Assembly (NCBI GenBank): GCA_018267725.1
Contig: JAFDXY010000010.1
Coordinates: 1-64,000, forward strand
DNA length: 64,000 bases
Source of the DNA: Bacteroidota bacterium
GTDB taxonomy: Bacteria > Bacteroidota > Bacteroidia > Chitinophagales > Chitinophagaceae
Direction of reading: 5' to 3'
The notes below the pieces were generated by a model that saw only the letters and a program-made list of their open reading frames with translations, ran no database searches and was not told the DNA's origin. The translations under genes and the position numbers were made by a program. Of this stretch, positions 26,104 through 34,710 are shown piece after piece (positions within the stretch are counted from its first letter, which is position 1; the number at the start of each line of letters is the position of its first letter).

Positions 26104-26422
26104 ACAAAAGCGTTTTTGATTGTTGAACAGCTTTTTGAAAATATGGATTTTTAAATTCTTTATATTCAATTAAATCTACTTCACGATTTAAAATATCTTC
26201 CAAACCAAATTTTAAATCAAAATAATTATCGGCATAATTTATTACCGATTTGTTTCTATCTACCGATACTTTGCTTGTATCAAATTCATACAAAAAATCC
26301 ACATCACTTTTCTCGTTAAAATCATCTCGCACAGCACTGCCAAACACATACAACTCCTTTACATGATGTTGTTTGCATAACTCAATAATTTGTTGTTTAC
26401 TATTTTCAATTAGTGAATTCAT
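26093..26422 (-). CDS. mntA: MntA-like minimal nucleotidyltransferase antitoxin
   Basis: 109 residues. The nucleotidyltransferase motif GSX10DXD is exact: G28-S29 and D40-V-D42 in VFGSAVRDDFNEKSDVDFL, with a third acidic residue possible in REVDLIEY. In known systems it adds AMP to HepT, which blocks the toxin. It overlaps hepT by 11 bases and follows miaB by only 12 bases, so it is likely on the miaB transcript. Confidence 0.88.
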   Translation of the reverse strand: MNSLIENSKQQIIELCKQHHVKELYVFGSAVRDDFNEKSDVDFLYEFDTSKVSVDRNKSVINYADNYFDLKFGLEDILNREVDLIEYKEFKNPYFQKAVQQSKTLLYAA

Positions 26423-26434
26423 AAACTTAATTTT

Positions 26435-27859
26435 TTAATCAACAATGTTTCCTAATAATGTTCCTTGTGTACATTCGGTTACTTGCACATTTACATAATC
26501 TCCGGGTTGTAAATTGTAATTACCTTTTGCAAAAACAATTACTTTGTTTCTTGAGTTTCTTCCTTTCCAATCGTTTCCGCTTTTTTTACTTTCTCCTTCA
26601 ATTAATACTTTAAAAATTTTACCAATATCTTGTAAATTGCTTTGATAAGAAAGTTTGTTTTGCGTTTCTACAATTTCGGCTAATCTTCTTTTCTTAACAT
26701 CTTCGGGTATATCATCTGCATATCTTCTTTCGGCTAAAGTTCCGGGGCGTTCACTATAATAAAACATATAACTGTAATCGTATTTAGAATATTCCATTGC
26801 AGATATAGTTTCTTTATGTTCTTCTTCTGTTTCGGTACAAAAGCCTGCAATAATATCTGCACTAATACCACAATCGGGCAGTATGGTTTTTATTCTATCT
26901 ACTTTGGCTAAATACCATTCTCTGGTATAAGTTCTATTCATTAACTGCAATATTCTTGTGTTACCGCTTTGTATAGGTAAGTGAATGTATTTGCAAATGT
27001 TTTCGTATTTGGCAATTGTGTATAATACTTCATCTGTAATATCTTTTGGATGAGAAGTACTAAAACGAACTCTAAGTAGCGGAGAAACCAATGCAACTTG
27101 TTCTAATAAATTTGCAAATGTTACAACTTCGTTTTTTGTTTCATCTACCCAATAATAACTATCTACATTTTGACCAAGCAAGGTTACTTCTCTGTATCCT
27201 TTTTCAAATAAATCTTTTGCTTCGTTTACAATTGAATTTGCATTTCTGCTTCTTTCTCTTCCTCTGGTAAAAGGTACTACGCAAAAAGTGCACATATTGT
27301 TGCAACCACGTGTTATAGAAATAAATGCTGTAACGCCATTGCTGTTTAAACGAATAGGAGAGATATCGGCATAAGTTTCTTCTCTGCTTAATAAAACGTT
27401 TACTGCTTTTTGTCCGCTTTCTGCTTCTTCAATTAAATTGGGTAAACTTCTGTAAGCATCGGGACCAACAACTATATCTACTAATTTTTCTTCTTCTAAT
27501 AATTTTGCTTTTAAACGTTCTGCCATGCAACCTAAAACGCCTACTAACATTTGTGGTTTGCTTTCTTTTACTTTTCTAAATTCTGTTAAGCGTTTGCGTA
27601 CAGTTTGTTCTGCTTTTTCTCTTACCGAACAGGTATTTAAAAAAATTAAATCGGCTTGTTCAAAATTGGTTGTTGCACCAAAACCTTGTTGATTTAAAAT
27701 GGCGGCAACTATTTCGCTATCGCTAAAATTCATGGCACAGCCATAACTTTCTATATAAAAATGCTTTTTAAAACTGTTTGCTTCATTAGTAAAGGGAGCA
27801 AATGCTTCGCCTTGCCTTGTTTCATCATGAGTTTTATTTTGTAACTCTAAAACTTCCAT
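26435..27859 (-). CDS. miaB: tRNA-2-methylthio-N6-dimethylallyladenosine synthase
   Basis: Radical-SAM methylthiotransferase that makes ms2i6A37 in tRNAs. 474 residues. UPF0004 domain with three cluster cysteines ([29 protein letters not shown]), the radical-SAM motif [21 protein letters not shown], and a C-terminal TRAM domain ending [10 protein letters not shown]. These marks separate it from MtaB and RimO. Its promoter at 27881 is close, and a MntA/HepT pair follows at 12 bases. Confidence 0.96.
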   Translation of the reverse strand: MEVLELQNKTHDETRQGEAFAPFTNEANSFKKHFYIESYGCAMNFSDSEIVAAILNQQGFGATTNFEQADLIFLNTCSVREKAEQTVRKRLTEFRKVKESKPQMLVGVLGCMAERLKAKLLEEEKLVDIVVGPDAYRSLPNLIEEAESGQKAVNVLLSREETYADISPIRLNSNGVTAFISITRGCNNMCTFCVVPFTRGRERSRNANSIVNEAKDLFEKGYREVTLLGQNVDSYYWVDETKNEVVTFANLLEQVALVSPLLRVRFSTSHPKDITDEVLYTIAKYENICKYIHLPIQSGNTRILQLMNRTYTREWYLAKVDRIKTILPDCGISADIIAGFCTETEEEHKETISAMEYSKYDYSYMFYYSERPGTLAERRYADDIPEDVKKRRLAEIVETQNKLSYQSNLQDIGKIFKVLIEGESKKSGNDWKGRNSRNKVIVFAKGNYNLQPGDYVNVQVTECTQGTLLGNIVD

Positions 27860-27880
27860 TTATTTAAAAAATTTTAACAG

Positions 27881-27888
27881 CAAAAATA
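27881..27888 (-). promoter_or_regulatory. -7 promoter box TATTTTTG for miaB
   Basis: Perfect TAnnTTTG match on the minus strand, 21 bases before the miaB ATG. It faces the DUF3078 gene's box at 27933. Confidence 0.6.
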
Positions 27889-27932
27889 ACAATATTTAGG
27901 ATAGTAGTGCCGTTTTGTCAGCGTTGTTTTAA

Positions 27933-27940
27933 TATTTTCG
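27933..27940 (+). promoter_or_regulatory. -7-like box TATTTTCG for the DUF3078 gene
   Basis: One mismatch (C for T) from TAnnTTTG, 24 bases before the ATG at 27965. The same TAnnTTCG variant recurs before purK, pyrB, coaD and an aspartate kinase. Confidence 0.4.
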
Positions 27941-27964
27941 CAACTTTAGAATTATTTTAAGATT

Positions 27965-28921
27965 ATGTATAAAGTTTTAGCAAGTTTATTTTTAATGGGT
28001 TTTTGTGTTACCGCCCAATCTCAAAACATTGCAGTTAGTAAATTAAGAACAGAAACTGCAAGAGAAATTAAAAAAGAAGCAGATACTACTAAATGGAATT
28101 GGAAAAGAGGAGGGTTAGTTAGTGCAAACCTATCGCAAGGCTCGTTAAGCAATTGGGCAGCAGGTGGCGATAATTTTTCTATGACTTTAAGTTCTTATCT
28201 TAATTATTACATGTATTATTTAAAAGGAAGAAATTCTTGGGATAATAATTTAGATGTGAATTTGGGTTTTGTACAATCTACCAGTTTAGGAACCAGGAAG
28301 AATGATGACCGTGTAGATTATTTATCTAAATACGGATATAAAATAGATACTTCTAAAAATTCAAAATGGTATGCTTCGGCATTGTTTAATTTTAGATCTC
28401 AGTTGTTTGATGGTTATACTTATAATGGTATTGTACCAGATTTTTCTTCAACAATCTTATCTCCTGCTTATATTATTTTATCGGCAGGGTTCGATTATAA
28501 ACCTAATTCAAAAGTTTCTGCATTTATTTCTCCCATAACTGCACGTTATACAATTGTTGCCAATAAATATTTATCTGCTAAAGGTTCTTATGGTGTAGAT
28601 ACAGGCAAACATGTAAAAGCAGAATTGGGTGCTTATGTATCTGTAAATTATAATAATGCTATATCAAAAGATATTACTTATAAAGGAAGGTTAGATTTGT
28701 TTTCGAATTATTTAAACAACCCGCAGAACATAGATGTTTACATGACCAATTTAATTTCATTTAAAATAAACAGATATTTTTCTGCTACTTATAGTTTAGA
28801 TTTAATTTATGATGATGATATACGTTTGTTTGGGCCGAATAATTCATCACCAGGATTACAGCTTAAAAGCATGATTGGCATTGGTTTTTTAATGCCTTTA
28901 AAACCTATACGAAAAACTTAA
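27965..28921 (+). CDS. DUF3078 outer-membrane-like protein
   Basis: 318 residues with a signal peptide (SLFLMGFCVTAQSQ). The mature start has the DUF3078 pattern: WKRGGLVSANLSQGSLSNWAAGGDNFSMTL, then alternating beta strands (YASALFNFRSQLFDGYTY) and a terminal strand ending GIGFLMPLKPIRKT. Members are predicted beta-barrel or surface-associated proteins of unknown role, common in Bacteroidota. The convergent purK gene overlaps its stop by 4 bases. Confidence 0.83.
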   Translation: MYKVLASLFLMGFCVTAQSQNIAVSKLRTETAREIKKEADTTKWNWKRGGLVSANLSQGSLSNWAAGGDNFSMTLSSYLNYYMYYLKGRNSWDNNLDVNLGFVQSTSLGTRKNDDRVDYLSKYGYKIDTSKNSKWYASALFNFRSQLFDGYTYNGIVPDFSSTILSPAYIILSAGFDYKPNSKVSAFISPITARYTIVANKYLSAKGSYGVDTGKHVKAELGAYVSVNYNNAISKDITYKGRLDLFSNYLNNPQNIDVYMTNLISFKINRYFSATYSLDLIYDDDIRLFGPNNSSPGLQLKSMIGIGFLMPLKPIRKT

Positions 28922-30036
28922 GCTTTAACTTTAAGCATTTGTTTTATTTTATGTGCTTTATGTGTTAAGTCTTTATAATCATTACTCATAATTGTTATAT
29001 GTCCCATTTTTCTGCCGGGCTTGGTTTGTTGTTTACCATATAAATGCACAAACACATTTTCCATTTGCAATACCTCATGTAAGCCTTGGTAAACTGCATT
29101 ACCGTTGTAATTTTCTTCTCCCAATAAATTTACAATGGCAGAAGGAAGAATAGGTTTTGTATTACCTAACGGATAATTTAAAATTATTCTCCATAACATA
29201 TCAAACTGGCTACAATAATTAGCTTCAATGGTGTGATGCCCGCTATTGTGTACACGTGGTGCTGTTTCATTAACCAAAACATTATCATCATCACTAATAA
29301 ATAATTCTACAGCAAATAAACCGGGGCTGTTTAAATTTTTTACAACCGTTCTTGCAATGGCTTCTGCTTTCCATAAATTTTTTTCGGAAATAATAGCCGG
29401 AGAAATTTGATAATCTAATAAATTTAAAATAGGGTCTGCAATCATTTCTGCAGGCGGATAAATTGCAGTATTACCATTAACATCCATTGCAACAATTATA
29501 GAAATTTCTTTTTTAATTTTTATTAATTTTTCTAAAACTGAAGCAGCCTCAAACCCTTTGTGAATGTAGGTTTCATCGTGCAATAATTGTACTCCTTTAC
29601 CATCGTAACCGCCTTCTCCAATTTTATGAACGGCAGGTAAAAATGAAGTTTGTGTTTTTAATTCCTCAATACTATTTGTAATTGTAAAAGCTGCTGTTGG
29701 TATTTGATATTGTTGATAGAATTGTTTTTGAAGAATTTTATTTTTAATAGTTTTTAATGCCGATGGTTTAGGATAAATTTTAACGCCTTCACTCTCTAAT
29801 TTTTCTAATGCTTCTACATTAACATTTTCAATTTCAATAGTTAAGGCATTTACTTGTTTACCAAAATTGTAAACATCATTAAAATTTTTAATATCACCTT
29901 TTATAAAATGATGGCATAAATGTGCTGCGGGGCAATTTGTATCGTTTTCTAATACATAGGTTTCAACCGTATAATTTGCTGCAGCTTGCAATAACATTCT
30001 GCCTAATTGCCCACCGCCAAGAATACCAACTTTCAT
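28918..30036 (-). CDS. purK: 5-(carboxyamino)imidazole ribonucleotide synthase
   Basis: ATP-grasp enzyme that carboxylates AIR in purine synthesis. 372 residues (usual about 370-390). Begins with MKVGILGGGQLGRML, then the ATP-grasp core (HKIGEGGYDGKGV, LEKLIKI-type acidic loop) and NETAPRVHNSGHHTIEANYCSQF. purE is not adjacent, so the pair is split. Own -7-like box TATCTTCG at 30054. Confidence 0.95.
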   Translation of the reverse strand: MKVGILGGGQLGRMLLQAAANYTVETYVLENDTNCPAAHLCHHFIKGDIKNFNDVYNFGKQVNALTIEIENVNVEALEKLESEGVKIYPKPSALKTIKNKILQKQFYQQYQIPTAAFTITNSIEELKTQTSFLPAVHKIGEGGYDGKGVQLLHDETYIHKGFEAASVLEKLIKIKKEISIIVAMDVNGNTAIYPPAEMIADPILNLLDYQISPAIISEKNLWKAEAIARTVVKNLNSPGLFAVELFISDDDNVLVNETAPRVHNSGHHTIEANYCSQFDMLWRIILNYPLGNTKPILPSAIVNLLGEENYNGNAVYQGLHEVLQMENVFVHLYGKQQTKPGRKMGHITIMSNDYKDLTHKAHKIKQMLKVKA

Positions 30037-30053
30037 ACATTAAAAATATATAA

Positions 30054-30061
30054 CGAAGATA
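30054..30061 (-). promoter_or_regulatory. -7-like box TATCTTCG for purK
   Basis: One mismatch from TAnnTTTG, 17 bases before the ATG at 30036. The identical octamer is seen before pyrB and before the aspartate kinase at 33689. Confidence 0.45.
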
Positions 30062-30135
30062 AGGGCTGAATAAATGATAAATTGAGTAATAACTTCAAAC
30101 TATAAACACGCTGCACATTATTTTTAATTCTTAAT

Positions 30136-30143
30136 TATATTTG
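30136..30143 (+). promoter_or_regulatory. -7 promoter box TATATTTG before a small ORF
   Basis: Perfect TAnnTTTG match, 7 bases before an ATG at 30151 and 217 bases before hppD. Transcription from it would cross the small ORF and the palindrome and give hppD a long leader. Confidence 0.5.
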
Positions 30144-30150
30144 TTAAACA

Positions 30151-30234
30151 ATGTTGCCCGATTATCCACATAAAATTTTTAACGATAAACGTTACCATTA
30201 TTCTCTTTTAATGGAAACGCTTGCAATGGATTAA
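30151..30234 (+). CDS. Possible 27-residue small ORF upstream of hppD
   Basis: ATG at 30151, TAA at 30232. It begins MLPDYPHKIF, continues NDKRYHYSLL and has three Tyr, one Phe and two His in 27 residues. There is a promoter-like box 7 bases before it, so it could be translated leaderless. No match is known to me. A leader peptide for the tyrosine-degradation gene downstream is a speculation; it may equally be a chance frame. Confidence 0.25.
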   Translation: MLPDYPHKIFNDKRYHYSLLMETLAMD

Positions 30235-30262
30235 TAGTAAGTTTTTGCAAAAACTATTGCAA
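30221..30262. repeat. Nested palindrome upstream of hppD
   Basis: Perfect 16-bp palindrome AGTTTTTGCAAAAACT at 30240-30255 inside the outer arms TTGCAAT (30221-30227) and ATTGCAA (30256-30262); AATAGT (30233) and ACTATT (30253) offer an alternative pairing. It could be an operator or an mRNA hairpin; no protein is identified. Confidence 0.55.
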
Positions 30263-30360
30263 TCTTCTGTAAAATTTATTCATCAAATAACTTTAATAAA
30301 CAATTGCATAAGATTGTACTTATTGTTGTTTTATTATCTACATCAATTTAAAAAATAATT

Positions 30361-31494
30361 ATGGAAATATTGACCGAAGAAAAAATTTCTACTTCAAACA
30401 CAACAACCGATTTTTTACCTTTAGAAGGAACAGATTATGTTGAATTTTATGTTGGCAATGCCAAACAAGCAGCCCATTTTTATAAAACAGCATTTGGTTT
30501 TAAAAGTATTGCTTATGCAGGACCTGAAACAGGTGTAAAAGAAAAATGCAGTTATGTAATACGTCAAAACAAATTAACTTTTGTATTAACTACTGCTCTT
30601 AAAACCGATAACGTTATTGCAGATCATGTATATAAACATGGCGATGGTGTAAAATTTTTAGTATTAAGAGTGAATGATGCAACCAATGCATGGCATGAAA
30701 CAACTAAACGTGGTGGCAAAAGTTTTATGGAACCCAAAATTTTTACCGATGCACAAGGCGAAGTTATAATGAGTGGCATACATACTTACGGAGAAACTGT
30801 TCATTTATTTATTGAAAGAAAAAATTATAAAGGCATTTTTATGCCTGGTTTTGTTGAATGGAAATCTAATTATAATCCTACAGAAACAGGATTGCAATAT
30901 GTAGATCATTGTGTTGGAAATGTTGGTTGGAACCAAATGAATAAATGGGTTGCTTTTTATGAAGATGTAATGGGTTTTAAAAATATTTTAAGTTTTGATG
31001 ATAAAGATATTTCTACAGAATATTCTGCTTTAATGAGTAAAGTAATGAGCAGTGGGAATGGTTATGTAAAATTTCCGATTAATGAACCCGCAGAAGGAAA
31101 AAAGAAAAGTCAGGTTGAAGAATATTTAGATTTTTATAATGGTGAAGGTGTGCAACACGTAGCCATTGCAACTAAAAATATTATTGAAACAGTTACCGAA
31201 TTACAAAGCAGAGGTGTAGAATTTTTAAAAGTACCCACCAGTTATTATGATACTATTTTAGATAGAGTAGGGCATATTGATGAAGATTTAAAACCTTTAA
31301 AAGAATTAGGAATTTTAATTGATAAAGATGATGAAGGTTATTTATTGCAAATATTTACCAAACCGTTGCAAGACAGGCCTACATTGTTTTTTGAAATTAT
31401 TCAACGCAAAGGAGCTAAAAGTTTTGGTAAAGGAAATTTTAAAGCATTGTTTGAAGCATTAGAACGAGAACAAGCATTAAGAGGAAACCTTTAA
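30361..31494 (+). CDS. hppD: 4-hydroxyphenylpyruvate dioxygenase
   Basis: Fe(II)-dependent dioxygenase that turns 4-hydroxyphenylpyruvate into homogentisate in tyrosine breakdown. 377 residues with the vicinal-oxygen-chelate double repeat. Metal ligands are seen at H183 (YVDHCVGNV), H266 (GVQHVAIAT) and E345 (FFEIIQRKG). Further marks: GDGVKFLVLRV, the C-terminal GAKSFGKGNFKALFEA lid. homogentisate dioxygenase is not in the window. Upstream region is unusually long (see 30037-30360); downstream is a 99-bp inverted repeat. Confidence 0.97.
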   Translation: MEILTEEKISTSNTTTDFLPLEGTDYVEFYVGNAKQAAHFYKTAFGFKSIAYAGPETGVKEKCSYVIRQNKLTFVLTTALKTDNVIADHVYKHGDGVKFLVLRVNDATNAWHETTKRGGKSFMEPKIFTDAQGEVIMSGIHTYGETVHLFIERKNYKGIFMPGFVEWKSNYNPTETGLQYVDHCVGNVGWNQMNKWVAFYEDVMGFKNILSFDDKDISTEYSALMSKVMSSGNGYVKFPINEPAEGKKKSQVEEYLDFYNGEGVQHVAIATKNIIETVTELQSRGVEFLKVPTSYYDTILDRVGHIDEDLKPLKELGILIDKDDEGYLLQIFTKPLQDRPTLFFEIIQRKGAKSFGKGNFKALFEALEREQALRGNL

Positions 31495-31499
31495 TAGTT

Positions 31500-31598
31500 T
31501 ATGTGAGCATTGCGAGAGAAACGAAGCAATCTTATTTTATTTATCCTCAAAGATTGCTTCGCTGAGCAAGAACTCAATTTCGCAATGACTTTCACATA
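31500..31598. repeat. 99-bp REP-like inverted repeat downstream of hppD
   Basis: Nested arms: TATGTGA (31500) with TCACATA (31592), CATTGCGA (31508) with the CGCAATG end (31581), and CGAAGCAATCTT (31522) with AAGATTGCTTCG (31550), around an AT loop. Related GCAATG-type palindromes recur in many bacterial genomes. It follows the hppD stop by 6 bases and may also act as its terminator. Confidence 0.8.
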
Positions 31599-31663
31599 GT
31601 GTGCTTTTATATTTCAAGTAATAAAAGAAATGAACATTAACGTTATTGAAATAGTTTGAAAAC

Positions 31664-31671
31664 TATTTTTG
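31664..31671 (+). promoter_or_regulatory. -7 promoter box TATTTTTG for the L,D-transpeptidase
   Basis: Perfect TAnnTTTG match 5 bases before the ATG at 31677. It excludes the upstream TTG at 31656 and implies a leaderless or near-leaderless message. Confidence 0.5.
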
Positions 31672-31676
31672 TAAGC

Positions 31677-32429
31677 ATGAAGCAATTATTTTTATTAGTA
31701 ACCGCATTATTAATTACAACTGCAAATTTTGCCCAATATTCATTTATTGATTTACAAAAAACAAACCCGAAAGTTGCAAGTGTTTTTAAAACTAAAGAAG
31801 ATACATTACGCAAACAGTTTGCTACAGCACAATTACAATGGCCGCCTAAGCAATTATATATACGAAGTTTTAAATATGATAGTCAGTTAGAAGTTTGGGT
31901 TCGCAACAGCAGTAAAGAATCTTTTAAACTTTTTAAAACTTATAAAATTTGTGCATTAAGTGGGGCATTAGGTCCTAAAAGAATTGAAGGCGATTATCAA
32001 GTGCCCGAAGGTTTTTATTCTATTAATTTGTTTAATCCAAAAAGCACCTATCATTTATCGTTGGGTTTAAATTATCCTAATGAATCAGATGCTATGTTAA
32101 GTGATTCTGCCAAACCCGGCGGAGATATTTATATTCATGGAAATTGTATAACTGTTGGTTGCATTCCTATTACCGATAATCAAATTGAAGAGTTATACAT
32201 TTTAGCTTCTTATGCAAAAAATGCCGGACAAGATTTTATTCCTGTTCATATTTTTCCTATAAGATTCAACAATGCAAAAAGTGTTGATTATTACGATAAA
32301 ACAACTAAAGATAATAATAGCTATCATAAGTTTACAGCTACCATAAAACAAGTGTTCGATTATTTTGAACACAATAAAAAATTACCATTAATTTCTGTGA
32401 ACGAGAAAGGAGAATATGTAATACTGTAG
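31677..32429 (+). CDS. L,D-transpeptidase-like (YkuD/YafK) protein
   Basis: 250 residues with a signal peptide (MKQLFLLVTALLITTANFAQ), so it acts in the periplasm. The YkuD active-site region GGDIYIHGNCITVGCIPIT is present, with His in IHG and the catalytic Cys in VGC; the spacing and the preceding GYYSINLFNP-like strand match the YafK branch. Such enzymes cross-link peptidoglycan or attach lipoprotein to it; some hydrolyse the latter bond. Length and motif are secure, the exact reaction is not. Its stop abuts the convergent aspartate kinase stop. Confidence 0.87.
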   Translation: MKQLFLLVTALLITTANFAQYSFIDLQKTNPKVASVFKTKEDTLRKQFATAQLQWPPKQLYIRSFKYDSQLEVWVRNSSKESFKLFKTYKICALSGALGPKRIEGDYQVPEGFYSINLFNPKSTYHLSLGLNYPNESDAMLSDSAKPGGDIYIHGNCITVGCIPITDNQIEELYILASYAKNAGQDFIPVHIFPIRFNNAKSVDYYDKTTKDNNSYHKFTATIKQVFDYFEHNKKLPLISVNEKGEYVIL

Positions 32430-33689
32430 TTATTTATACAAAACCTGTACAGTTGTTTTTGTTTGTTGAATTAATACAACTTCTTTTCCTTCTAACATTT
32501 GCTGCAATTGGTTTTCGTTATAATGACGAATAGTTAAAAGCGTTAAATTTTTTTCTACCTGCATTTCAAATAAACTACTTGTTTCAAAAGCTAATTTTTC
32601 AATCTTTTCATTTTTATCATCAATACATACTTGCACATTAATAGCACCTGTTTGTATTAAGTTTGGTTTTAATTTTAATTTATTGAAACAATTGTAAAGA
32701 ATAGACATTGGTTCTTCTCCAACAAAAGAAAAATCAATACTGCTTAAATGAATTAATGTTTGATTTTTTTTAATTACAATGATAGAAGGAAGATTTTTTA
32801 TTTGCTTATTGTGAATTATTGTTCCGGGTAAATTGCTGTTTAAAAAACATTTTACATGCAACGGAATATTTTTGTTTTGTAAAGGTTTAATGGTTTTAGG
32901 ATGAATAACTTGTGCTCCGTAATAAGCCATTTCAATTACTTCATTAAAATTTAATTCGTTTATTAATATTGCATTGGGAAACGCTTTTGGGTCGGCATTC
33001 ATAACGCCTTCAACATCTTTCCAAATGGTTAAATTTTCTGCATTTAATAAGTTGGCAAAAATAGATGCAGTATAATCACTTCCTTCTCTACCAAGTGTTG
33101 TGCTTTCATTCTCATCTGTACAACCAATAAAACCTTGTGTAAGATAAATTGATGAAGTTGAATTAAATTTTATTTGCTGCTTGGTAGCTTCCGAAGTTTT
33201 TAAAAAATCAACATTAGCATCTCTAAAATTATTATCGGTTTTTATTATATCTCTTACATCTAACCAAGTGTTGGTAATATTTACTTCGTTTAAATAGTGG
33301 CTAATAATGGCAGTGCTTAATAATTCTCCTATACACACAATTTGGTCGTAATAATAATCAAATTCTTTTACGGGTTTATCATGCAATAGCCATTCTATTT
33401 CTGTAAAAAAATCGGTAAGCTGTGTAATGCATGCATTGTAATTGGTTAGCAATAAATATTTTGCTGTATTTAAATGTTGGCGTTTAACAACATTAAATAA
33501 TTCAAGTGCATTGGTTTGGTTGTTATTGTAAAATGCTTCTGCAACTTTTTCTAAAGCATTGGTGGTTTTGCCCATTGCAGATATAATAATTACAAGATTT
33601 TGGTTTTTATATTGTTGAAGTATATTAGGAATATTTTGAATACGTTCTACATTGTTTACACTGGCTCCGCCGAATTTAAAAACTTTCAT
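32430..33689 (-). CDS. Aspartate kinase paralogue (divergent)
   Basis: 419 residues. The amino-acid kinase domain starts MKVFKFGGASV and has SAMGKTTNAL, GREGSDYTAS, IWKDVEGVMNADPK and the NFNEVIEMAYYGAQVIHPKT segment, so the phosphoryl-transfer core looks whole. The C-terminal regulatory part (about 300-419) is shorter and less ACT-like than in the second copy at 36094. Ser/Thr in the FGGTS motif is Ala here. It would start the aspartate pathway to Lys, Met and Thr, perhaps with its own feedback. Own -7-like box at 33715. Confidence 0.88.
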   Translation of the reverse strand: MKVFKFGGASVNNVERIQNIPNILQQYKNQNLVIIISAMGKTTNALEKVAEAFYNNNQTNALELFNVVKRQHLNTAKYLLLTNYNACITQLTDFFTEIEWLLHDKPVKEFDYYYDQIVCIGELLSTAIISHYLNEVNITNTWLDVRDIIKTDNNFRDANVDFLKTSEATKQQIKFNSTSSIYLTQGFIGCTDENESTTLGREGSDYTASIFANLLNAENLTIWKDVEGVMNADPKAFPNAILINELNFNEVIEMAYYGAQVIHPKTIKPLQNKNIPLHVKCFLNSNLPGTIIHNKQIKNLPSIIVIKKNQTLIHLSSIDFSFVGEEPMSILYNCFNKLKLKPNLIQTGAINVQVCIDDKNEKIEKLAFETSSLFEMQVEKNLTLLTIRHYNENQLQQMLEGKEVVLIQQTKTTVQVLYK

Positions 33690-33714
33690 GTATAAGATTT
33701 ATAATTACTTGCAG

Positions 33715-33722
33715 CGAAGATA
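33715..33722 (-). promoter_or_regulatory. -7-like box TATCTTCG for the aspartate kinase at 33689
   Basis: One mismatch from TAnnTTTG, 25 bases before the ATG. Same octamer as before purK and pyrB. Confidence 0.45.
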
Positions 33723-33730
33723 AGTAAGCA

Positions 33731-33780
33731 ATAGTTTTGATGCACAAAGAACAAAGCGTACAAGTGTGCGACGCAACTAT
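33731..33780. repeat. 50-bp interrupted inverted repeat
   Basis: ATAGTT (33731) pairs with AACTAT (33775), and GCAC (33742) with GTGC (33766), separated by equal 5-base interruptions. The segment is richer in G+C than its surroundings and codes for nothing. REP-like by appearance only. Confidence 0.45.
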
Positions 33781-33819
33781 GTTGTTAATGAAATAATTTA
33801 TGTTGGGTTAATAAAATAA

Positions 33820-34692
33820 TTAATTATCTAACAAATCTGCCAGTGCTAATAATTCTGTTTGTTTGTATTGATTAGAAGGAAGTGTAAAGCATTTTGAAAC
33901 TTCTTCTAACATAATTTGTATGGTTCGTTTATGCGAAATGGGTTTGTAATAAGAAGGAATTGATGGCACTGAAACTCTTTTAAAATATGCTTCAATATCG
34001 TTATGAGAGTAAGCATGGCCATTAACTGCATCTACATAAAAATGTATTTTTTCTTGTGGATGACCTTTGTGGTTTGCAGCATCATAATCTGAATGATAGA
34101 ATGCAATAATTACTTGTTTGGGAATATTAATAATTTTTGCGTTAATGTCTAACAAATCGCACATTACTTGATAAATAATTCCGTTGCTTATGGCATTTCC
34201 TTTTTTTGTTTCAACTACTTTTTGAATAAAAAAATCATCGGGATTATTATAATTTACTTCAACACCTTTTAAGTTGTAATAGTTGTATAATATGCTTGAT
34301 AAAACATTGGCTTGCTCAAGCGGTGTAAGAAAACTGTTTAACTCTAACCATACATTACGGCGTATTTTTTCTATTTCTTGTAATACAGGCGTAGAGTGTA
34401 AATCGGGGTATTGATATTTTGCAACTAATAATGCACCAAACAATAAATCGTGGTAAGCACTATCTCTCCATTCTATTAAATCATTGGTTAAATCTGTGTA
34501 ATGTAATCTGTGAATAAGCAATTCAATACGTTCTTGAATAGATTCACTTAAAGTGTTTTCCCAAAGGTTTTCTAAGTTGGGAATAATGCCTTTACCAAAC
34601 TCTACAATTTTATCAGAAACGGTAGTGTACACTTCTTGGTCGGGGTCGTCAATTAGTGTAAATAATGCGTTTAATTCTTTTGTTTGTTGCAT
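33820..34692 (-). CDS. SirB1/transglutaminase-like protein
   Basis: 290 residues, cytosolic. The N-terminal 100 residues look like short HEAT-type helices (IDDPDQEVYTTVSDKIVEFG). The central segment FFIQKVVETKKGNAISNGIIYQVMCDLL matches the SirB1 transglutaminase-like core, which in active relatives has a Cys; the Cys in VMCDLL may not be at the catalytic place. Then HFYVDAVNG gives a His-containing strand. Many SirB1 proteins are catalytically dead and act as adaptors. Function unknown. No clear promoter; a 47-base inverted repeat is upstream. Confidence 0.78.
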   Translation of the reverse strand: MQQTKELNALFTLIDDPDQEVYTTVSDKIVEFGKGIIPNLENLWENTLSESIQERIELLIHRLHYTDLTNDLIEWRDSAYHDLLFGALLVAKYQYPDLHSTPVLQEIEKIRRNVWLELNSFLTPLEQANVLSSILYNYYNLKGVEVNYNNPDDFFIQKVVETKKGNAISNGIIYQVMCDLLDINAKIINIPKQVIIAFYHSDYDAANHKGHPQEKIHFYVDAVNGHAYSHNDIEAYFKRVSVPSIPSYYKPISHKRTIQIMLEEVSKCFTLPSNQYKQTELLALADLLDN

Positions 34693-34710
34693 GGTTTTGG
34701 TTTTTTGAGT

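Larger units (their letters stand above)
30037..30360. other. 324-base intergenic region between purK and hppD
   Basis: It holds the purK promoter (30054-30061), a perfect TAnnTTTG box (30136-30143), a 27-codon ATG-to-TAA frame (30151-30234), a perfect 16-bp palindrome (30240-30255) nested in a wider inverted repeat (30221-30262), and about 100 A/T-rich bases before hppD in which I see no clear promoter. Confidence 0.7.

Noticed and set aside
26104..26169. N-terminal extension of HepT
   Set aside because: Would overlap mntA by 77 bases and its residues are unlike HepT; MQHDNVKK is the natural start.
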